A DNA stretch of 64,000 bases. Origin: Verrucomicrobiota bacterium (GTDB taxonomy: Bacteria; Verrucomicrobiota; Verrucomicrobiia; Opitutales; Opitutaceae). Position 1 is the stretch's first letter. Every line of letters begins with the position of its first letter. Location of the stretch: positions 62,001 through 126,000 of the forward strand of contig JAQGOP010000050.1 in NCBI GenBank assembly GCA_028293545.1, read 5' to 3'. Position numbers and translations under genes: made by a program. Of this stretch, positions 27,135 through 34,144 are shown one piece after another. Below the pieces are notes generated by a model. The model saw nothing but the letters and a program-made list of their open reading frames with translations, was not told the DNA's origin and ran no database searches.

Positions 27135-28536
27135 GGCCCCGCTCGCATTGAATCAAACTCCCGATGTGTTGGTGATAGGCGGTGGCAACGCCGCGCTGTG
27201 TGCCGCGCTGACTGCGCGGGAAGCCGGCGCGAGCGTGCTCATCCTGGAGCATGCGCCGAGGGAAATGCGCGGAGGGAACAGCCGTCACACGCGAAACCTG
27301 CGGCTGATGCACGAAGGCCCGACGAAACTGTTGGGCGATTCGTACAGTGAAAAAGAATACTGGGACGACCTCATGCGGGTCACCAAGGGGAAGACCGACG
27401 AGAAGCTGGCGCGGACAACCATTCGCCTCAGCAGTGATTTGATGCCGTGGATGGAGCGTCACGGCGTGCGCTTCCAGCCGTCGCTCACCGGCACCCTGGA
27501 TCTTTCGCGGACCAACGCGTTTTTTCTCGGCGGCGGGAAGGCGCTGTTGAATTCGTATTACACGACCGCGGAAAAACTGGGCGTGAGCGTGAGGTACGGC
27601 GCGGAAGTCCAGGAACTGAAGCGCGACGGAAATGAAATCCGCGAGGTCCTGGTGAGTCGGGAAGGGGTGATGGAAACGTTCCGCCCTAAGACCGTGGTCG
27701 TCGCATCCGGTGGTTTCCAAGCGAACATTGCGTGGTTGAAGGAGATCTGGGGCGACGCAGCCGACAATTTCATCATCCGCGGGACTCCTTACGCCAAGGG
27801 ACGGGTGCTTAAAAACCTCCTCGACCAAGGCATCGCCTCGGTCGGCGATCCTTCGCAGTTCCATGCCGTGGCAATCGATGCCCGGGCGCCGAAATTCGAT
27901 GGCGGCATCGTCACACGCCTGGATTGCGTGCCGTTTTCGATCGTCGTGAACCAGGAAGCACAGCGGTTTTACGACGAAGGGCAGGACATGTGGCCGAAAC
28001 GGTATGCGATTTGGGGTCGCCTGGTTGCGCAATGCGCCGGTCAAACCGCCTATTCGATCTTCGACGCGAAATCTGTGAACCTTTTCATGCCATCCGTTTT
28101 TCCCGCCAAGCGCGCCGACAATCTGCCTGGGCTCGCCCAGCAGCTCGGGCTGGATCCCATCCAGCTCGAGGCCACCGTCGCGCAGTACAATTCGGCGGTC
28201 GCGGCCGGCAGTTTTAATCCGCGGGTGCTCGACGATTGTCACACCGACGGCCTCGTGCCGCCGAAGTCGCATTGGGCGCGCCGGATCGATACGCCGCCGT
28301 ATTACGCCTATCCGTTGCGGCCGGGCATCACGTTCACTTACCTCGGCATTCGCATCGATGAACAAGCGCGGGCTTTGACGACCGATGGCGGCGCGATGAC
28401 GAACCTCTTTGCCGCTGGGGAGATCATGTCGGGAAATATTCTCGGCGAAGGTTATCTCGCGGGATTCGGAATGACGTTGGGCTCGGTTTTCGGGCGAATC
28501 GCAGGAAAGGAAGCGGCACACCATGCAATCAAGTAA
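27124..28536 (+). CDS. tcuA: FAD-dependent tricarballylate dehydrogenase
   Basis: A 470-residue flavoprotein of the fumarate reductase/TcuA group. The dinucleotide motif is VLVIGGGNAALCAALTAREAG at the N-terminus with ILEHAPREMRGGNSRHTRN following, and the FAD-binding C-terminal part reads NLFAAGEIMSGNILGEGYLAG. In Salmonella TcuA oxidises tricarballylate to cis-aconitate, passing electrons to TcuB. The start overlaps the receptor gene by 11 bp and the end overlaps tcuB by 14 bp. The assignment rests on motif pattern plus the tcuB and tcuC neighbours. Confidence 0.9.
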   Translation: MPGEAPLALNQTPDVLVIGGGNAALCAALTAREAGASVLILEHAPREMRGGNSRHTRNLRLMHEGPTKLLGDSYSEKEYWDDLMRVTKGKTDEKLARTTIRLSSDLMPWMERHGVRFQPSLTGTLDLSRTNAFFLGGGKALLNSYYTTAEKLGVSVRYGAEVQELKRDGNEIREVLVSREGVMETFRPKTVVVASGGFQANIAWLKEIWGDAADNFIIRGTPYAKGRVLKNLLDQGIASVGDPSQFHAVAIDARAPKFDGGIVTRLDCVPFSIVVNQEAQRFYDEGQDMWPKRYAIWGRLVAQCAGQTAYSIFDAKSVNLFMPSVFPAKRADNLPGLAQQLGLDPIQLEATVAQYNSAVAAGSFNPRVLDDCHTDGLVPPKSHWARRIDTPPYYAYPLRPGITFTYLGIRIDEQARALTTDGGAMTNLFAAGEIMSGNILGEGYLAGFGMTLGSVFGRIAGKEAAHHAIK

Positions 28537-29641
28537 CACCACCGACGAGGCCCGGCGCTTGTTGGAGATCTGCAATGCCTGCCGTTACTGCGAAGGTTTC
28601 TGCGCGGTTTTCCCGGCGATCGAGCTACGGCGGTCCTTCACCAACGGGGACCTCAACTATTTGGCGAATCTCTGCCACAACTGCCGTGGTTGTTATTATG
28701 CGTGTCAGTATGCGCCGCCGCACGAGTTCGCCATAAATTTGCCGAAGACCTTGGCGGAACTGCGGGGCGAAACTTACGTCGAGTACGCCTGGCCCAAGCC
28801 GTTCGCGGTCTTTTTCAAGAAGAATGGAACGGTGGTTTCGATCGCGACCGCCCTGGGGATTGCCGCGGTGTTTCTTCTCACCGCCGGGCTGCAATCGCCG
28901 CAGATCCTGAAGGATGTGCACACCGGACCGGGAGCATTCTATAAGGTGATTCCCGAAGGGGCGATGATCGGCGTGGCGTTGGGCACGACGGGATTTGCGA
29001 TATTGGCGATGGTGATTGGCGCGATTCGGTTTTGGCGGGATACGGGAGGCGGAAAGGCGACTGGCTTGCATGCCTTGGCGACTGCGGCGCGCGACGTCCT
29101 GACGCTCCGGTACCTCGGTGGGGCGGGCGATGGGTGCAACAATCGCGATGAGCAATTCTCGCAAACCCGCCGGGTTTATCATCATGCCCTGTTTTACGGT
29201 TTCACCCTCTGCATGGGATCGACGACGGTCGCGGCGATTTACGATCACATCCTGGGTTGGCCGGCGCCTTACGCGTTTCTGAGCGTGCCGGTGTTATTGG
29301 GGACGTTCGGAGGAATCGGGATGATGATCGGCACGGCCGGGCTGTACTGGCTCAAGCTGGTGGGCGACCAAACGCCCACGGCCCGAAAGTGGATGGGGTC
29401 CGACTACGCGCTGCTGATGCAACTTTTCCTCGCGGCTGCCACGGGGCTCGCGTTGCTGGTGTTCCGCAGTTCGTCGGCGATGGGCGCGCTGCTGGCGCTG
29501 CACCTCGGTATCATCTTTTCATTTTTTGCGATGATGCCTTACAGCAAATTCGTGCATGGGGTGTATCGATCGGCGGCCTTGCTGCGTTACGCTCACGAGC
29601 GGCGAAATTCCGGTCAACCGGAAGTTGCAACGCATTCGTAA
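28523..29641 (+). CDS. tcuB: Tricarballylate utilisation 4Fe-4S membrane protein
   Basis: A 372-residue protein with two N-terminal CxxCxxCxxxC clusters (ICNACRYCEGFC near residues 13-24, LCHNCRGCYYAC near 52-63). About six membrane helices follow, with His residues suited to quinone or haem contact (YHHALFYGF). TcuB reoxidises the reduced flavin of TcuA and hands the electrons to the membrane quinone pool. Overlap with tcuA indicates coupled translation. Confidence 0.92.
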   Translation: MQSSNTTDEARRLLEICNACRYCEGFCAVFPAIELRRSFTNGDLNYLANLCHNCRGCYYACQYAPPHEFAINLPKTLAELRGETYVEYAWPKPFAVFFKKNGTVVSIATALGIAAVFLLTAGLQSPQILKDVHTGPGAFYKVIPEGAMIGVALGTTGFAILAMVIGAIRFWRDTGGGKATGLHALATAARDVLTLRYLGGAGDGCNNRDEQFSQTRRVYHHALFYGFTLCMGSTTVAAIYDHILGWPAPYAFLSVPVLLGTFGGIGMMIGTAGLYWLKLVGDQTPTARKWMGSDYALLMQLFLAAATGLALLVFRSSSAMGALLALHLGIIFSFFAMMPYSKFVHGVYRSAALLRYAHERRNSGQPEVATHS

Positions 29642-29710
29642 GCGCGACCCTTTTTGATCGTGGAACGAGATGCCGTGCCAGAGGTTCGCTTGACCCCGGA
29701 CCGATCCGCA

Positions 29711-30985
29711 ATGCCGGCGAACGAACGCCGCGCGAAAATCGGCGCCGTGATTCGCGTGGCAAGCGGCAACTTCCTCGAGATGTACGACTTCATCGTATAT
29801 GGGTATTACGCCGCTTACATCGCGAAGGCATTCTTCCCGGCCCATAGCGAATTCGCTTCCCTGATGCTGTCGCTGGTCACGTTTGGCGCCGGGTATTTGA
29901 TGCGCCCGGTGGGGGCGATCTGGCTCGGTGCTTACATTGACCGCAAAGGACGAAAGAAGGGACTGATCCTGACGCTGGGATTGATGGCGATCGGCACGCT
30001 CACGATTGCGTTGACGCCGAGCTACGCGGTGATCGGGTTGGCCGCGCCGGTGATCGTCGTGATCGGGCGCTTACTCCAGGGATTGTCCGCGGGCGTCGAG
30101 CTTGGCGGCGTTTCGGTTTACCTCGCGGAAATCGCCACCCCGGGTGCGCGAGGATTTTATTGTTCATGGCAGTCGGCCAGCCAGCAGGTGGCGGTGGTTT
30201 TCACCGCGATGATTGGGCTCACGCTCGCGGGGATATTGACGGCGGCCCAACTTGCGAGCTGGGGGTGGAGAGTTCCGCTGGCCATCGGCTGCCTGATCAT
30301 CCCGGTCATCCTCTGGCTGCGGCGATCGCTGGAGGACACGGCGGTGTTCAAGCAAATGCAGCACCGTCCCCAAAAGACCGCGGCGGTTTTTCGGATCCTT
30401 GCCGCCAATTGGAAGCTGGTTCTCACGGGCACGATGCTGACGGCGATGACGACCACGACCTTCTACCTGATTACGGCCTATACGCCCACGTTTGGTCGGG
30501 AGGCGCTGCACCTGGTTCCGCGGCAGAATTTTTTGGTCACGCTGTTGGTCGGGCTTTCGAATTTTGTCTGGCTGCCGATCGCGGGAATGGTTTCGGATCG
30601 GATCGGCCGACGACCGCTCCTGCTTGTCATTCCGGTTCTGGCGTTGTTGAGCGCGTACCCTGCGATGGCTTGGCTGATAGCGGCGCCGACGATGACGCGG
30701 CTGCTGATGGTGCAGCTGTTGTTTTCGTTTTTCTTCGGCGCCTACAACGGCGCGTTGATCCCGTGGCTGGTGGAAATCATGCCGCCGGCGGTGCGCACGG
30801 CGGGTTTTTCGCTCGCCTTCAGTTTGGCGACGACGCTGTTCGGCGGTTTCACGCCAGCGATCTGCACTTATTTGATCGAAGCGACCGGCAACCGCGCTTC
30901 GCCGGCATTTTGGTTGATGTTGGCGGCGACGATCAGCCTCGGCGGACTGTTCGTGGGTCGACGCTCGACCACGCAGTGGCGTTGA
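29711..30985 (+). CDS. tcuC: Tricarballylate/citrate:proton symporter (MFS, metabolite:H+ symporter family)
   Basis: A 424-residue MFS protein of the CitA/TcuC type. TM1 has [16 protein letters not shown], which is diagnostic of the metabolite:H+ symporter family. The motif A loop reads [13 protein letters not shown], and the [14 protein letters not shown] helix and [10 protein letters not shown] follow. The preferred start is ATG 29711, just before TM1; GTG 29660 or TTG 29654 would add about 17-19 residues. It closes the receptor-tcuABC operon and moves the substrate from periplasm to cytoplasm. Confidence 0.88.
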   Translation: MPANERRAKIGAVIRVASGNFLEMYDFIVYGYYAAYIAKAFFPAHSEFASLMLSLVTFGAGYLMRPVGAIWLGAYIDRKGRKKGLILTLGLMAIGTLTIALTPSYAVIGLAAPVIVVIGRLLQGLSAGVELGGVSVYLAEIATPGARGFYCSWQSASQQVAVVFTAMIGLTLAGILTAAQLASWGWRVPLAIGCLIIPVILWLRRSLEDTAVFKQMQHRPQKTAAVFRILAANWKLVLTGTMLTAMTTTTFYLITAYTPTFGREALHLVPRQNFLVTLLVGLSNFVWLPIAGMVSDRIGRRPLLLVIPVLALLSAYPAMAWLIAAPTMTRLLMVQLLFSFFFGAYNGALIPWLVEIMPPAVRTAGFSLAFSLATTLFGGFTPAICTYLIEATGNRASPAFWLMLAATISLGGLFVGRRSTTQWR

Positions 30986-30990
30986 CTGAA

Positions 30991-31160
30991 AGTAGCGCAG
31001 GCGGGCGGCCTGCTTTTCGAAGTAGCGAGTAGCGTGTAGCGGGTAGCGAGTAGACGGACCGACCCCCGGGAGTCGTGCACCGTTACCGGTCCGGTATGCT
31101 CGCTACTCGCTACCCGCTACTCGCTACTTCCGCCGAAGCAGGCGGGCCGCCTGCGCTACT
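30991..31160. repeat. Composite palindromic REP-like element, copy 2
   Basis: The same element as at 6617-6782 but in reverse orientation. REP arms are at about 30994-31014 and 31137-31160. Inner AGTAGCG-type tandem units lie at 31020-31050 and their mirror at 31098-31127. The core contains GTGCACCGTTAC. The left arm starts nine bases past the tcuC stop codon and could serve as the 3' end of the operon transcript. Confidence 0.85.
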
Positions 31161-31224
31161 TCGGATTCCCGTCGGTTGGAGTTTTAACCGTGCTCATCTG
31201 GGCGAACCGTGGTTACTTGCTGCG

Positions 31225-31632
31225 ATGAAAGTGACGCGCATGCAGATCATCGGGCGGGGACTGACGAATCGCTGCCCAAACTGTGGACAACGCACGCTCT
31301 TCAAGGCCGGCACGTTCTTCGACGTGAACAAGGAGTGCCCGAATTGCGGGCTCAAGATCGAGCGCGACGAAGGCAGTTTCCTCGGGGCGATGTCGCTGAA
31401 CTATGGGGTGACGCTGGTCTGCTTCCTGGTGCCGGTGATGCTGCTCTGGTATAACAAGGTCATCGGCAACACGACCGCGATCATCCTGGCCGCGATCGGC
31501 GCCGTGGGGTTTCCGGCGCTGTTTTACCGTTCTTCGCGCAGCTGGTGGCTGATGAATTATTACCTGGTCCTCCCGCAGCACCTGCCGGCCAACCGTCCGC
31601 CGGCGAAGGCGGGCGACGACGAGAACATCTAG
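31225..31632 (+). CDS. DUF983-type small zinc-ribbon membrane protein
   Basis: A 135-residue protein. It begins with a two-CxxC zinc ribbon (NRCPNCGQRTL and KECPNCGLKIE), then two or three membrane helices (VTLVCFLVPVMLLWY, IILAAIGAVGFPALF) and a short polar tail. This is the DUF983 pattern; the function is unknown, although relatives often sit near cytochrome oxidase genes. The start at ATG 31225 follows from the family N-terminus. Confidence 0.8.
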   Translation: MKVTRMQIIGRGLTNRCPNCGQRTLFKAGTFFDVNKECPNCGLKIERDEGSFLGAMSLNYGVTLVCFLVPVMLLWYNKVIGNTTAIILAAIGAVGFPALFYRSSRSWWLMNYYLVLPQHLPANRPPAKAGDDENI

Positions 31633-31698
31633 CGATCTTGGAATTTATCGACCCCGACCGTTGCGATTTCGCCGGCCTCGAAGACCTTGGACCTCACT

Positions 31699-32055
31699 AT
31701 GAAATCAAAATCCTTCCTCCTCACGACCTGCGCCTTCCTAATCGCCGGCCTTGCGCTGTCAGTGTCATCAGCCTCTGCAGCGTCTGAAGCTGCGCTGAAG
31801 GCAAAAGCCAAGATCAGCCAGGAAACCGCCATCAAGACTGCGCTGGAAAGCGTTCCGAACGGGAAAATCCAGTCGGCTGAAATCGAGAAGGAAAACGGGA
31901 AACTCGTTTGGTCCTTCGACATCTCCGTTCCGGATTCGAAGAACATCACAGAAGTCCAGGTCGACGCCATGACGGGAAAGGTGGTTTCGACCGAGGTTGA
32001 GACGCCGCAGGATCAGGCGAAAGAAGCAGCCGCCGACAATAAAAAGAAAAACTAG
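31699..32055 (+). CDS. Exported PepSY-domain protein
   Basis: A 118-residue protein with a Sec signal peptide (residues 1-25, FLLTTCAFLIAGLALSVSSA). A single PepSY domain follows: KISQETAIKTALESVPNGKI, then a WSFDISV strand and VQVDAMTGKVVS. The tail is acidic/Lys-rich. PepSY proteins are thought to bind or inhibit peptidases or sense metal stress; nothing here identifies the partner. Start at ATG 31699, 66 bp after the DUF983 gene. Confidence 0.85.
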   Translation: MKSKSFLLTTCAFLIAGLALSVSSASAASEAALKAKAKISQETAIKTALESVPNGKIQSAEIEKENGKLVWSFDISVPDSKNITEVQVDAMTGKVVSTEVETPQDQAKEAAADNKKKN

Positions 32056-32223
32056 CCTCTACTGGCTGCGGGTGGGGGTGGGGCGGGTTGCCCGGGAATG
32101 CGGTGATCGACCGGCCGACGGTTGGGCGCGAGCTTGGTCGATGCGGCGAAACCGCGCGGAAACTGTCGCCGGTTTTTCTGCTTCCGTTTTCGACGATGAA
32201 CCCTACGTTTCGCCGTTCCTGTA

Positions 32224-32313
32224 GGAGAGGTGGCAGAGTGGTCTAACGCGCCTGACTCGAAATCAGGTGTAGCCGAAAGGTTACCGGGGGTTCGAATCCC
32301 TCCCTCTCCGCCA
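32224..32313 (+). tRNA. tRNA-Ser (CGA)
   Basis: A 90-nt class II tRNA with acceptor GGAGAGG/CCTCTCC, anticodon loop CTCGAAA, a long variable arm (TGTAGCCGAAAGGTTACC), T arm GGGGGTTCGAATCCC and an encoded CCA. Confidence 0.96.
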
Positions 32314-32352
32314 GTCTTCGCTCGCCGCGGCAGCGGCAAGAAGACTGCGAAA

Positions 32353-32374
32353 GTAGCGCAGGCGGCCCGCCTGC
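32353..32374. repeat. REP element, single arm
   Basis: One copy of the GCAGGCGGCCCGCCTGC repeat preceded by GTAGC, 39 bp past tRNA-Ser. The rest of the stretch 32375-32544 shows no gene or RNA I can support. Confidence 0.75.
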
Positions 32375-32544
32375 TCGGGAGGTTGCGAGCCGGAAAAAGG
32401 AACAGGCTATTGCCGGAGACCGCGGCAACCCGATAAACGATCCTCCGCTGGATCCCACACCGCCTGCTCGACATTGCACGCAAGCATCCCGAGGTATTGG
32501 TCGCTGGCTAACACCGTATCTCCCATCCGACCCGAGAAATCACC

Positions 32545-33471
32545 ATGATCCCACTCTTGCGTCCCTTCGAAAAGATATGGGGCGGCGAAAGCTGCCAACC
32601 AATGGTTTTTTCCATCGGAAAATCCGAACTGGAATCCAGTCTTCGAAGTAAGATTTCATCGTCGTTCTTTTCCTTCGGCACGCGTGGGCTCCGGGGTTCG
32701 GTGCAAGATGGGGAGATTTCGGTTTTTTGGAATACTCCTGGATTCGGGAATTCGTGGCGGCCTGTTTTCCACGGTTCAATTTCTGGAGACGATCGAGAAT
32801 CTCGGATTGAAGGAAAAATTTCGACCTTCCGCCGTACCCAGGTGTTCTACGGCATTTGGTTTGGCCTTCTCGCCATCTTCACTCTCGTTCTGTTGCCGAC
32901 GGGGATTGGCAGCGTCGTCACCCTCGGAATGATGGCGTTCGGGACGGGCGCGGCGGCGCTCGGTCAATATCTGAGTCGCGGAGAAAAAGAGAAGATTTTG
33001 TCGGCCCTAAGTGGAGTTCACTCCAGCAGTACACTGCAGCCCGACGGAACTACCCAGATTCCGGGCCGAGGAATGAAAATCGTTGCCGTCGTTCTGGTGA
33101 TTTTTGGCGTCGGGAATCTCATTGGGTCGATCGCCGCGCTAGGCAAAGGCGGCATCACAGTAACCGTAGCCTCTGAATTTTCCTCCGGTATGCTGGCTCT
33201 GTTGGTCGCATGGGGGATCTTGAAGAAAAAGCGCTACGCATGGATTCTGGGTTTTGTCCTCATTGCGACTGCAGCCATCTATTTCCCCGTGAGCGTATTT
33301 CGGTCCCTTCCAGCGCAAAACGGAACTGATCAGATTGTGCTATTAATGTTCGGCACGTTGGGTGCCTTGGCCGTGGCAATATATTGGGCCGTTCTGTGGC
33401 GCGCTCAACGCAGTTACTTTTACGCAGGGCCGCGGATCGTTACGGCGCGCGCGGTTTTCCCCTCACTTTGA
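32545..33471 (+). CDS. Hypothetical membrane protein
   Basis: A 308-residue protein that I do not recognise. The first 95 residues look soluble and beta-rich. Then come two helices (GIWFGLLAIFTLVLLPTGI, VVTLGMMAFGTGAAALG), a polar loop of about 30 residues, and four further helices (KIVAVVLVIFGVGNLIG, FSSGMLALLVAWGIL, ILGFVLIATAAIYFPV, IVLLMFGTLGALAVAIYW). Base composition is less GC-rich than the neighbours, which suggests a more recent arrival. The last 32 bases overlap the convergent lipoprotein gene. Confidence 0.6.
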   Translation: MIPLLRPFEKIWGGESCQPMVFSIGKSELESSLRSKISSSFFSFGTRGLRGSVQDGEISVFWNTPGFGNSWRPVFHGSISGDDRESRIEGKISTFRRTQVFYGIWFGLLAIFTLVLLPTGIGSVVTLGMMAFGTGAAALGQYLSRGEKEKILSALSGVHSSSTLQPDGTTQIPGRGMKIVAVVLVIFGVGNLIGSIAALGKGGITVTVASEFSSGMLALLVAWGILKKKRYAWILGFVLIATAAIYFPVSVFRSLPAQNGTDQIVLLMFGTLGALAVAIYWAVLWRAQRSYFYAGPRIVTARAVFPSL

Positions 33472-33943
33472 TTTTTGGCAGGGCAGGCTCGTTGGGAAAA
33501 AGCTGGCTTAGCGACGTGAGGAAAACTCCGCTCCAAAAGTCTTCTTGGCCAATCTGCACTCCGTCCCGACTGATGCCCATGATCATGCAGCGGAAACAGA
33601 AATCGACGGCCAGGGTTTTTTTCCCTTGGTGAAACCGGAGGCGAGCAATGTATTGCGGTGCACAGAATTTATTTATCTTCCGGTCGTAAGTCGCTTTACT
33701 TAGGAGCGCTGCCTGCATCGCAGCGGCAAGGTCAGGGGGAACCACGATATAGTCAGTTTCCTCATAATGTACTCGACGATCTTTCGTAAGCGAAAATTGA
33801 AGAATGCAGGCGTCGACCTTGTCGGGATGGCGCACAATATCGACATTTCCCAAGCTGCCAAGTGACTCGGCCACGGGATTGAAGATCGCGCAGGCCGACA
33901 GGCAAAAGGCGACCGAGAGTAACAAATAAAAGCGATATTTCAC
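33440..33943 (-). CDS. Small lipoprotein of unknown function
   Basis: A 167-residue protein with a lipoprotein signal: a basic start, YLLLSVAFCLSACAIF and a lipobox LSAC with Cys at residue 18. The mature part has no domain I recognise; it contains two Cys pairs (KFCAPQYI, DFCFRCMIMG). Convergent and overlapping by 32 bp with the membrane protein gene. The stretch 33944-34144 holds no gene; it contains one AGGCGGGTCGGAGACC repeat near 34091. Confidence 0.65.
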   Translation of the reverse strand: MKYRFYLLLSVAFCLSACAIFNPVAESLGSLGNVDIVRHPDKVDACILQFSLTKDRRVHYEETDYIVVPPDLAAAMQAALLSKATYDRKINKFCAPQYIARLRFHQGKKTLAVDFCFRCMIMGISRDGVQIGQEDFWSGVFLTSLSQLFPNEPALPKIKVRGKPRAP

Positions 33944-34144
33944 TACCCAGCATTTAATAAACCGAAGGCGCTTACACGCTCAAATACGAGGACAGGCATT
34001 TTCCGATCCGGCGGCCCGATCCGGTGACGGCATTCGTCTTTCGATAATTCTGCTATTCGTAAGTCGTCCTTTGTAATTCGTAAAATCCCGGAGGCGGGTC
34101 GGAGACCGCGCCCTACGTTGCTTCCTTCCCGGGGTTGTCATTCC

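Noticed and set aside
32230-32436. Small ORF beginning MAEWSNAPDSKSG
   Set aside because: It is the well-known spurious translation of a tRNA-Ser gene; the cloverleaf at 32224-32313 explains it.
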